Below are positions 26,101-38,100 of a stretch of 64,000 nt of DNA, piece after piece. The DNA is from Bos javanicus (lineage: Eukaryota; Chordata; Mammalia; Artiodactyla; Bovidae): NCBI RefSeq assembly GCF_032452875.1, contig NC_083881.1:64239689-64303688 (forward strand), in the 5' to 3' direction. The number at the start of each line of letters is the position of its first letter. Position 1 is the stretch's first letter. The notes under the pieces were generated by a model. That model saw only the letters and a program-made list of their open reading frames with translations. It ran no database searches and was not told the DNA's origin. The position numbers and the translations under genes were made by a program.

Positions 26101-29100
26101 GTAGGCGTGGAATCTAAAGCTGAATGAGATGATGCATTTAATTTATAGCACTTCCCAGCTGAGTAAATGCAAATTTTTCTTTTTAACCACAATCCTGAAA
26201 ATGAATGTGAGCTTATGAATGGGAATTCCACTAAAGGAAAAAAAGAAAAGCACATCTATTCATAAACACACAGAGAACTTTTAAATCAGAGTTTACAAGA
26301 GCTTAACTATTCAAGTTAACACAGTTAAGAATCTAAAAGAGCCTTCTAATTTCAAGTCCATCAGAGAGAAGCAAAGATGAGCAGAAACAGAATTACTAGA
26401 CAGCATTCATTTGAGTCTGTCGAAATACTCTCCATGAAAAGTCCGGGAAAGAGTTTTGATGTATTTAGATAACTCAAAAAGGTTCTCTGACAGATTGGGA
26501 GCAGTGAAGATGTTTTTTAACATCTTCTGATAAACAATTACGAGAACTGTTTTATGGTTTTCCAGAAGTCATGTACCAACACGAAAGTTGGACCATAAAG
26601 AAGGCTGAGTTTTGAAGAAGTGATGCTTTTGAATTGTGGTGCTGAGAGACTCTTGAGAGTCCTTTGGACCGCAAGGAGATCAAATCAGTCCATCCTAAAG
26701 GAAACCAACCCCGAATATTCACTGCAAGGACTGATGCTGAAGCTGCAATACTTTGGCTACCAGATGTGAAGAGGTGACTCATTGGAAAAGACCCTGATGT
26801 TGGGGAACACTGAAGGTAGGAGGAGAAGGGGATAGCAGAGGATGTGAATTTGAGCAAACTAAATACTTGTAGTGCTCCTTCAATTATTATTTTAAAAATA
26901 AGCCAAATTAACTGATATTTAATTTGCTTAATTCCTGAAAAACAAGTTAATCTTGTCATTTAGGGAAAAAATAGGGCACAACATAGTAATCGTAGGGGAA
27001 AATATTCATGTTAACCTCTGTAACCTGAAAGGATGAAGTTCTGTTTGCTTTCCTGTGCATGTACTTGGTGCAGACAGGGGCTGGCATGTCACCACTGTCA
27101 TCCTCAAAGCTTTAACATTTCTGGAACAATTACTGTATGTCTAGTAACTATGCTGAATGCTTCTTTTGCAATATCTGCTTAATGTTTGCCTAAGTTCAGT
27201 CAAGATGTGCTAGTGTTCTCTCTCTCTTTTTCCCCCCCAAAATGCATAAAAAGTTATTTCACAAGTAAATCTATGAAAGTTATTTCATAGGTTCCCCCTT
27301 ATTTTAAATTTTGCTCCCAGGGAATTTTTCTTTTTCACTGTTTGAAACCTGCTACCACTTGTAATAAAAGTCTGTGCAAACAACTCTCCAAGGAGCAAAG
27401 ATAATTAACTGAAAAACTAAAACACAGGCTTTCTCTAAAAGGTATGTAACCTTTTGAGGTGAAGAGAAAAGAGATATATTCCTGCTAATAACTGGTTTTC
27501 AATACGGCCATACTTCAACATGTCCCCAAAGGCAAATCATGGTTTCCCTGGCATTAAAATGAGTTTGAGAATCATTGCTTTTGAGTAAAATCACCCCAAT
27601 CACCCAGTCACCTTATGCTGAGACTCATATGTCAGGTATCAAAGAAAACATCTAAGTAGGTTGGTTTCTAGAAAGGTCGGTACTGACCAGCAGAGCCAGA
27701 TTCCTTGGCCGAAAACACAGCCTTTCACTAAGGACCCCTCACCTAAACCTTCCCCTCTGCCTCCTCCCTCCCCGGCAGGCAATCCTCCTGTCCTCCTTCA
27801 AGACAAAACTCCACTCCAGACTCAACAGTGTCCTCTGTGACTTCCTCCTGGGTCTCCACTGAAACACAACACATTTTAGCAAGAAAATGTCTTACACCAT
27901 ATCTCACTTACACCATCTCACTTAAGTCCACTGTTTTTTAACCGGAGTACTGAACTCACTGAAGGAAGACCTGAGACGCATCTGAAGGGTAATGTATTAG
28001 GCAATAGACACTTGAACTGAAAGGCTCTCAGCTGCAAATCGCAAGGTGCCTGATACTATGCAAATCTACTTGGTCTTGTTGTTAGTTATGGGCAGTGGCA
28101 AACGTTTAACAGCTGGCTCTCCTGAGAAAAAGACCCAGATTTGTGGCATTTGCCAATTTTCATAGTATTAGTAGTACTCCAGTCATGTCAGATTTCAACT
28201 ACCAACTTGACTTCAACCAACTCCCCAAATCCTGAACACGTTGTGAGCTAGCACAACTGTTGATGATGTCGAGACAGACCAAAGTGAACATAAATATTAT
28301 TTATTTTAAATTTGAATATGTAAAATTGGCAAAAAATACAAGCAGCTCGCAGCTTTCTTTTTAAACTGCAGGCATAGATACCAGCAAGTTTTTACCCACA
28401 TATGTAAACTGATACTGTCGATGAAAAAAATATTGTTCACCTTATAATCAAGGTGTCCATGTATGTCCCTGTGCAAACTAGGGCTTCTAAGAGTGAAAGG
28501 GAGTAATTCTAATAATTATACCACACAACGGTGGTAAATCGAGACTGTGAAGGTTACACCAGTACCTGCAGCTTCTTATTTTTTAGATGCACTAACAGTA
28601 ACACATTAATGGCAGAAAGCGAAGAGGAACTAAAGAGCTTTTTGATGAAGGTGGAAGAAGAGAGTGAAAAAGCTGGCTTAAAACTCAACATTCAAAAAAA
28701 GTAAGATCATGGCATCTGGCTCCATCACTTCATGGCAAACAGATGGAGAAAAAATGGGAACAGTGACAGATCTCATTTTCTTGGGCTCCAAAATCACTGC
28801 GGATAGTGACTGTTGCCATGAAATTAAAAGATGCTTGCTCCTTGGAAGAAACACTACGACAAACCTAGACAACGTATTAAAAAGCATGGACATCACTTTT
28901 CCCACAAAGGTCCATATAGTCAAAGCTATGGTTTTTCCAGTAGTCATGTACGGATGTGACAGCTGGACCATAAAGAAGGCTGAGTGCTGAAGAATTGATG
29001 CTTTCAAACTGTGGTGCTAGAGAAGACTCTTGAGAGGCCCTTGGACAGTACAGACATCAAACCAGTCAATCCTAAAGGAAATCAACCCTGGATATTCACT

Positions 29101-32100
29101 GGAAGGACTGGTGCTGAAGCTCTAATACTTTAGCCACCTGATGCAAAGAGCCAACTCCTGGAAAAGATCCTGATGCTGGGAAAAGACTGAGGGCAAGAGG
29201 AGAAGGGGGCAACAGAAGATGAAATGATTGGATGACATCATCGACTCAATGGACATGAGTTTGAGCAGACTCTGGGAGATAGTGAAGGACAGGAAAGCCT
29301 GGTGTGCTGCAGTTCATGGGGTCTCAAAGAGTTGGATATGACTTAGTGACCGAACAACAATAAACAGTAACTTCTTCCCAAAGGGCTCCTCAAGCAGGCT
29401 TAATATTTAATGGTTAAAAAAAATGTAAAAAGCTACTTTTTATTTATGTAAATATATTCATCCACCTCAGTATGTAACTTGTTGAGTACGATGGGTGACT
29501 ACTGTGCTTGAGGGATGCACACGCAATCCCTGACCTCAGAGAGTTGAAATTCCTCTGCAGAGGGTGACGTAAGGGCCTACAGGTGTGAGAGTGGCAGTAA
29601 GTGTTCCAGCCATGCAGAAGACCATGAAGTCTGAGGTGACAAGGAAAGTGGAGAGGAGGGGCAAGCTGAGGAAAGATTCCTGAAGCAAAGTTTGCAGAGG
29701 GCATTACACATACAGACCAAAGGAGAGCAGAAAGCTTGTTGGGGGGAGGGGAAGGGGCGCGGGGTGCAGTGTGGTGACAAAGTGTTAGTCACTCAGTAGT
29801 GTCCGACTCTTTGCGAACCCATGGACTGGAGCCCGCCAGGATCCTCTGTCCCTGGAATTCTTCAGGCAAGAATACTGGAGTGGGTGGCTTTCCCTTCTCC
29901 AGGGGATCTTCCCGACTCAGGGATCCAACCCAGGCCTCCTGCATTGCCGGCAGATTCTTCACCACCTGAGCCACCAGGGAAGCAGAGATTATAATGATCT
30001 GCAACAGCATACTGGGCAACTGAACACAGGCTGAAACAGTCTGCACAAAATAATGCTTCAGGAAAAGTTATCCTGATGCCACGGTGGATTGGAGGAGGCA
30101 GAGACACCGGTCAGAAGGCTTCTCCAAAACTCTGGGATCCATGTGGAAAGAGTATGATTAAGGTGGTAGCTAAGAAATGAAAGAAGTTTGCACAAACATC
30201 TTCTATAATTGTCTTCATATATGTAAAAGGATGTATGAGCTTTATGTTTTAACCAATTAACGCACCTTCAATGTCATAAAAAATCAGATTTACGCAGAAA
30301 CGTTAGAAGGGTATTAAATACTGCATTCATCCCACTGAAATGATAATCTGTTGACAAAGCTGAAAAACGGGCAGTTTACCTGTTACAATCCTGAATACAG
30401 CCACTGCAGTTTCCGTCTTTGAGGTAACATGCTGCTCTATTTGAATATAAGATACTTAGATCGGCTGCACTTCCACTTCCTAAAAATCACATTTAATTAA
30501 ATGGTTACAATCCATTGGCTAATCACAGTTCAGCAGAAGATTGAGGTCTCCGGCGGCACCGCGGTCCTACACCCGCGGCTAACGCGGCTGCGAGCAGCTG
30601 CCGGTGTACGCGCTGGCCGGAGGCCAAGCCCGTGACCGGCAGCTGCCCACGCGCCCCGCCCCGGGCACACGCGGCGCGCCCGGAGGTTCGGCCGCATCCG
30701 CCCTGCCCGCGGTTCGCGGGAAGGGAACGGACGCAGTGGGCGCCTGTCATTCGCAAGGGGCCGGGGAGACCGCCGGGCGCAGCCCACTCACCTGCGGACT
30801 CCAGCTGCGCAATCGCCGCCGAGTACTTGAGCGCCGCCTCGGAGAACTGCCCATTTTGAAAGAGCTCGTTGCCCTGGCTCTTCAGGGCGGCGGGACCCAT
30901 CGGGGCGGCGGACCCCGGCGGGGGCGCGGCGGGTCCCGGGGACGCGCCGGCCGCGGGCTCCCCGGCGCCCCGCCCGCCGCCCGCCGGGGCCGGGGCCCGC
31001 GGTCGGTCGCGCTTGTCCGCGCCGGCCCCTGGCGTCCGGCCCCAACGCGGCGCGCCCCTCTCCGGCCGCTTGCCGCCCTCGCTCCTGCGCGTCAGCTTCT
31101 TCTGGATGTTGCCCATGGCGCGCGGCTCGGCGGCGCTCCCGGCTCCCGCCGACTCCGCGGCCTCTGTGGGGAGTGGATGCGGGAAGTGACTGTTTGCATC
31201 ATCCGGAGCAGCTACCGCCGAGGCCGCGGCAGTGCCGGCGCGGGGGCGGGGTCCCGGGCGAAGCCGGGAGGAGCCGGCCCGCCCCTCGCCGGGAGCCAGG
31301 CAGTTCCGGCGCCCCTGGGAGAGGCAGCGCTCCTGTGGACCCCGGGGGTTTCCCGGGCTGAGGACTCAAGTCAAGCCCGGATTTAACTCTTCGAACGCCG
31401 AAGAGCTTGGGATGTGAAAACCGGCATTTCAAACATCATTCCCTTCATCACAGCGTACGTGTCGAGGTAGACCTTACAAAATTTGTACTTTTTTTCCGCC
31501 TAACAATTTACAAATGAATGAATGAAGTTACTAAGACTTGAATACAACTGCACTCCCAAGTTAGGGTACCCTTTCCTTCTGTTAAAGAACTGGGAGAAGA
31601 TAATTTTTTCAAATTATCTATTTCAAATAATCAAAAAATTATCAATTTTTTTTCAAATTATCAAGTCCAAGTGATTTTTAAGGCATTTAAAAATGATTTT
31701 AGCAAAGAACTCACATAAAACAGACACCTAGTTTTTAAAAGGAACCTTAAAAAGTCAGTAAAATTTCCATTACAATACCTTACTCCAAGTTAAAAATTCC
31801 TCTGATCTTGATTGAACGATTTCAAGTATTTATCAGAGCTTTAATAATTGATTATTGAACTGATTTTTAACTATGAAAATAACAAATATTTCATTGATGG
31901 GTGTCTAAATATTTAAAACAAAGCAATTCATCATTTCAAAGCACTAACTGCAGAGACTTCCCAACTTTCTCTTGTAATAAATTCTCATGTAATTTTTAAT
32001 GAATGTATTTCCCATTCTGTTTCATGAATGTTAAAGCCAGAATCTGAAACACAGATGAAATAGAAAGCCACAAGTACATAAATGAAAATCAGTGGGTAGG

Positions 32101-35100
32101 TGATGGTCACCTTAAGGCAAGCAGTGAGTTTATCAGTTCAGTTCAGTCGCGCGTCCGACTCTTTGCCACCCCACGAATCGCAGCACACCAGGCCTCCCTG
32201 TCCATCACCAACTCCCGGAGTCTACTCAAACTCATGTCCATCGAGTTGGTGATGCCATCCAGCCATCTCATAGCATATTGGGCACCTACCGACCTGGGGA
32301 GTTCCTCTTTCAGTAGCCTATCATTTTGCCTTGTGAGAGGGCATCAGAGGGCAGACACACTGAAACCATAATCACAGAAAGCTAGCCTATCTGATCACAT
32401 GGACCACAGCCTGTCTAATTCAATGAAACTAAGCCATGCCGTGTGGGGCCACCCAGGACAGACGGGTCATGGTGGAGAGGGCTGACAGAATGTGGTCCAT
32501 TGGAGAAGGGAATGGCAAACCACTTCAGTATTCTTGCCTTGAGAACCCCATGAACAGTATGAAAAGGCAAAATGAGTGTATAAAAAGCACACTAGTTAAT
32601 AGAGTTTTCTGTACAGCAGAATGACATTCAATTTTGGATCACTGACCAAAAGAGGCTTAATTATTAAAACAAAAGATGATCTTGTAATAGTGATAAACCC
32701 CTAGATTGAACCCAGTAGAATTATTACAGCAAAGCTCTAGTACTCTTCATCTGGTATTTGCTGCTCAGGTTCCACCCAGAATAAAAATGGACGGAAGCAT
32801 AAATCAGTGTCAGCAGAAATGATGAGCAGCTAGTGTTGTTTTCGGTTCCCTTGTGTGTCATCATGTCTGACCAATACTGTTACTAAATTGCTGCTATTTA
32901 TTTAAAACTTACTATGAGTCAGGACCTTTACTTACATAATCATTCTTCATTATCATTAGTCTTCATACCAAGTATCATCCCCACATTACAAATGAAGAAA
33001 GAGAGACACAAGGAAAAGACTAAGGAATTCGATCAAGCATGAAGATCTGGAAACAACGTAACTGGGACTCAGGATTCAGAGGAAATGAAATGATCGCTGT
33101 ACCTCTTTCCTTAAGATTGAAATGCCCCTGAAATTTTCCTGCACAGGTAAGCAGAGGCCCAAACACGAAAGACCTGTGAGTCCTGGGGGCTATTTAGCTC
33201 CCTGGAACACATTCCAGAGGAGTCGTTCAGAAGATGGCTCCAAACATAGATCAGAGGAGGCCTTATCTGGAAGACACTGACTTGGGAATTTCGAGCATAA
33301 AAACAATCATTGAAGTTTGGTGGATGTGGAGGGAGTCACTGAGATCTTCCAAAGGATTCCTGAGAAATAAAACACTTAAAAAGATGATCAGAATTGCCAG
33401 TGGAAGTGGAGTATCACCTAGAAATGAGAGGGAAAAAAACGGGAAGGTGTACTGCTTCAGAAACCAAGAGGAAAGAGCATTTCAGGGACAAGGGAGTCAA
33501 TGATTAACAACTGTCAAAGGAAGGAATGACCAACAGTTCTCACCGCATAAAGACTGAAGGAAACCATCAGATCTAAAAACCACAAAGACTTCAGTAGCCT
33601 TGGGTGGTGTGGTGGTTTAGGGTAGCTGGTAGATACAAAAATTCTCAATGAAATACTAGCAAACTGAATCCAATAGCATATTAAAAGCATTATACATCTT
33701 GACCAATGGGATTTATCTCAGGAATGGAAGAGTATTTCAACAGTAGAAAAATCAATCTATTCAATACCTGCCATTAATAGAACATGGGGGAAAAACCATA
33801 TAACCATAGCTGACACTGAAAAGGAACTTGACAAAATCCAATACTCTTTCATGATTTAAAAAAAAAAAAACAAAAAATGAAGAAGTAAAACTTCCAACAT
33901 GATTAAGTATATTAAGTACATTTATGAAAAACTCACAGCTAAGATCATACTCAATAGTGAAACCCTAAAAGCTTTCCCCTGAAGATAGTTTTCACTGTAG
34001 CTACTCAACATTATACTGGAAGTTGTAACCTGGTCAGTTGAGACAAGAAAGAAGAAAGAAAAGACGTCCATACTGGAAAGGAAAAAGTAAAACTATCTCT
34101 ATTCAAAGATAACATGATTATCTTCAGATAGATTCTTTAGGATTATATTTACATAATACACGCACACACACAAACCACCAGAGTTAATAAGAAAATTCAG
34201 CAATTTCAGGGTACAAGTTGTTGTTCAGTCACTCAGTAGTGTTTGACTCTTTTTCACCCCATGGACTACAACACACCAGGCTTCCCTGTCCTCTATCCCC
34301 TGGAGTTTTCTGAATGTTGAGTTTTCTGATAGTTTTCTGAAATGAACCAGAATCGTTTTTTGAATGCTGAGTTTCAAGCCAGCTTTTTCACTCTCCTCTT
34401 TCACCTTCATCAAGAGGCTCTTTAGTTCCTCTTCACTTTCTGCCATAAGGGTGGTGTCATCTGCATATCTGAAGTTACTATTATTTCTCCAGGCAGTCTT
34501 GATTCCACCTTGAGCTTCATCCAGCCCAGCATTTTGCATGATGTACTCGGCATATAAATTAAATAAGTAGGGTGACAATATACAGCCTTATAGTACTCCT
34601 TTCCCAATTCTGAAACAAATCCATTGTTCCATGTCCGGTTCGAACTATTGCTTCTTGACCTGTATACAGGTTTCTCAGGAGACAGGTATTCCCATCTGTT
34701 TTAGAATTTTCCACATTTTGTTGTGATCCACATAGTCAAAGGCTTTAGCATAGTCAATGAAGCAGAAGTAGATATTTTGGAGTTCCCTTACTTTTTCCAT
34801 GATCCAACGGATCTTGGCAATTTGATCTCTGGTTCCTCTGCCTTTTCTAAATCCAGCTTGAACATCTGGAAATTCTTGGTTTGCATACTACTAATGCCAA
34901 GCTTGAAGGATTTTGAGCATAATCTTGCTAGTATGTGAAATGAATGCAACTGTACAGTAATTTCAACATTCTTTGGCATTGCCTTTCTTTGGGATTGGAA
35001 TGAAAACTGACCTTTTCCAATCCTGTTGCCACTGCTGAGTTTTCCAAACTTGCTGGCACTTGAGTGCCGCACATTCACAGCATCATCTTTTAGGATTTGG

Positions 35101-38100
35101 AAAAGCTCAACTGTAATTCTGTCACCTCCACTAGCTTTATTCATAACAATGCTTCCTAAGGCCCACTTGACTTCACACTCCAGGACGTCTGGCTCTGGGT
35201 GTGTGATCACACCATCGTGGTTGTCCAGGTCATTAGAATCTTTTCTTGTACAGTTCTTCTGTGTATTCTTGCCACCTCTTCTTAATATTCTCTGCTTCTG
35301 TTAGGTCCATACTGTTTCTGTCCTTTTTGGTGCCCATCTTTGCAAGAAATGTTCCCTTGGTATCTCTGATTTTCTTGAAGAGGTCTCTAGTCTTTCCCAT
35401 TCTACTGTTTTCCTCTATTTCTTTGCCTTGTTCACTTAAGAAGGCTTTCTTATCTCTCCTTGGATCAACGTATAAAAATCTGTTATTTTTATAAACTAGC
35501 AATGAAAACTTCTGAAAAGAAATTACAAAAACAATTCCATTTACAATAGTATTCAAAGAACTAAAATATTAAGGCAATTTTAACCAAGGCAATGGGACTT
35601 GTGGGATAAATATTGCTGAAAGACATTAAATGGAAAAATATCTCTTCATCATGGATAGGAATACTTTCTTTTGTTAAAATATCCATACTATACAAAGCAG
35701 TCTACAGATTCAACATAATCCCTATCAAAAATCCATAACTTTTTTGGCAGAAATGGAAAAGCTGATCCTTCACTTTGTATGGAATTTCAAGAGGCCTAGA
35801 ATAGCCAAAACAATCTTGAAAAAGAACAGAATCAAACGACTTACACTTCAGATTTAAAAACTTATGGAAAGCTACAGTAATCAAAACAGTATGATACTGA
35901 TATAACGATATACATGTAGATCAATGAAATAGAGAGCTCAGAAATAAGCTCACATATCTATGGCCAAGTGATTTTTTTTAGGGTAACATATGTTTTGCTG
36001 CTGCTAAGTCGCTTCAGTCGTGTCTGACTCTGTGCAACCCCATAGACAGTGGCCCACCAGGGTCCCATGTCCCTGGGATTCTCCAGGCAAGAACACTGGA
36101 GTGGGTTGCCATTTCCTTCTCCAATGCATCAAAGGGAAAAGTGAAAGTGAAGTCGCTCAGTCGTGTCCAACTCTTCGAGACCCCATGGTCTGCAGCCTAC
36201 CAGGCTCTTCCGTCCATGGGATTTTCCAGGCAAGAGTACTGGAGTGGGGTGCCATTGCCTTCTCCAACATATGTTTTAATTTTTATCAAATGGAAATCAA
36301 TGTGATAGTACAGTGAAACCTCTGAAAACCACGGCTTTGACCACATCAGTCAGTCCATCAATCAGGTGGGGTTTTTTTGGGTTTTTTTTTTGTTTTTTTT
36401 GTGTGGCATATTTGATTTACAGTATTATATAAGTTTTAGGTATACAAAATAGTGATTTGCAGTTTTTAAAGGTTAGACTCTATTTATAGTTATTATAAAA
36501 CATTGACTATATTCCCTGTGCTGTATAATAAATCCTTGTAGCTTATTTGTTTTATACAGAATAGTTGTACCACTTAATTTGCACCCCCTAGCATGCCCCT
36601 CCCCCTCCCTTTCCCTTCTGGTAACCACTAGTTTGTTCTTTGTGAGTCTGTTTCTTTTTTGTTGTATCCACTAGCTTATTTTATTTTTTAGATTCCACAT
36701 ATAAGTTTTATCATACAGTATTTGTCTTTCTCTGGCTTATTTCACTAAGCGTAATCCCCTTCATCCACATGATGCTGCAAATGACAAAATTTCACTCTTT
36801 TTTAAGATGGAGTAGTATTCCAGTGTGTGTGTGAATATCATATTTTCTTTAGCCATTCATCTGCCGATGGACACAGGCTGCTTGCATATCTTGGCTATTG
36901 TAAATAACGCTGCTATGAACATTGGGGTGCATGCATCTTTTCGAATTAGCGCTTTTGTTTTATTTGAATATATACCCTGGAGTAGAGCTGCTGGATCATA
37001 TGGTAGTTATACTTTAGTTTATTGAGAAACTGCCATGCTGTTTTCCAGGCTGCCTGCACCAATCTGTGTTCCCACCAACAGTGCACAAGGGTTACAATTT
37101 CTCCACATCCTTGCCAACATTTGTTATTTGTGGTCTTTTTGATGCTAGCCACTCTGACAGATGTGAGGTGATATCTCACTGTGGTTTTGATTTGTATTTC
37201 TCTGATGATTAATGATGTTGAGCATCTTTTCCTGTGCCTGTTGGCTATTTATATATCTTCTTTGGAAAGATGTCTATTCAGATGTTCTGCCCATTTTCTA
37301 ATTGAGTGGTTTGTTTTGACAGAGCAAGTTAGCACTGTTTATATATGTGGGATATTAATCTCTATTGATCATATCATTTGCAAATATATTCTCTCATTCA
37401 GTAGATTGTCTTTTTGTTTTGTTGGTGATTTCCTTTGCTATACTTTTTAGTTCGATTAGGTCCCATTTCTTTATTTTTGCTTTTGTTTTCTTTGACTTAG
37501 GAGACAGATTCCACCCCCCCCCCCAAAATACAACTTATGTCAAAGAATGTTTTTCCTAAGTTTTCTTTAGGAGTTTAATGGTTTCTGGTCCTAGATTTAG
37601 GTCTTTAATCCATTTTGAGTTTACTTTTGTATACGGTGGTAGAAAATGTTCTAATTTCATTCTTTTACTTGGAACTGTTTAGTCTTCCCAGTACCACTTA
37701 TTGGAGAGACTGTTTTTTCTCCATTATATATTCTTGCTTTCTTTATTGTAGCTTAATTGACCATAAGTGTGTGGGTATGGCCAACTAACTTCTGACAAAG
37801 ATGCCAAGTCCATTCAATAAGGAAAGAATAGTTTTTTTTTTTTTTTTTTTTTTAACAAATGATGTTATGATAACTAGATTTCTACATGTCAAACAATAAC
37901 AAAAACCCCCCAAAACCAAAGCTAAGTTGGACTCCTTCTTATATGAATTAATCAAAATAAATCAATGACCTAAAAATAAGAGCTAAAACCCTAGAACTCT
38001 TAGAAGAAAACATAGGAGTAAATCTACATGACCTTGGATTTAACAGTCGATTTTTGTATATGACACCAAACTTTTGTGCCTCAACTGGTATTATCAAGAA

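Larger units (their letters stand above)
30540..31400. promoter_or_regulatory. Intragenic CpG island, possible alternative promoter
   Basis: This roughly 860-bp block is very rich in G, C and undepleted CpG, whereas the flanks on both sides are AT-rich and CpG-poor. It covers the exon at 30792-31163 and about 240 bp upstream of it in the direction of transcription. There is no TATA box in the expected place, as usual for CpG-island promoters. Promoter activity is an inference from composition. Confidence 0.6.

Noticed and set aside
30523..30791. Extension of the SPAG1 CpG exon past 30792 ([10 protein letters not shown]...)
   Set aside because: The consensus donor gtgagt at 30791-30786 and the in-frame join to 30479 show that this is intron read-through.
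31114..31131. MGNIQKK as an N-myristoylation signal of a short SPAG1 form
   Set aside because: Gly at position 2 fits, but Lys rather than Ser/Thr at position 6 is unfavourable and use of this start is unproven.
30604..31386. 260-codon open frame on the plus strand across the CpG island
   Set aside because: It runs antisense to the SPAG1 exon, is explained by high GC and few stop codons, and its Pro/Gly/Arg/Ala-rich product matches nothing I recognise.
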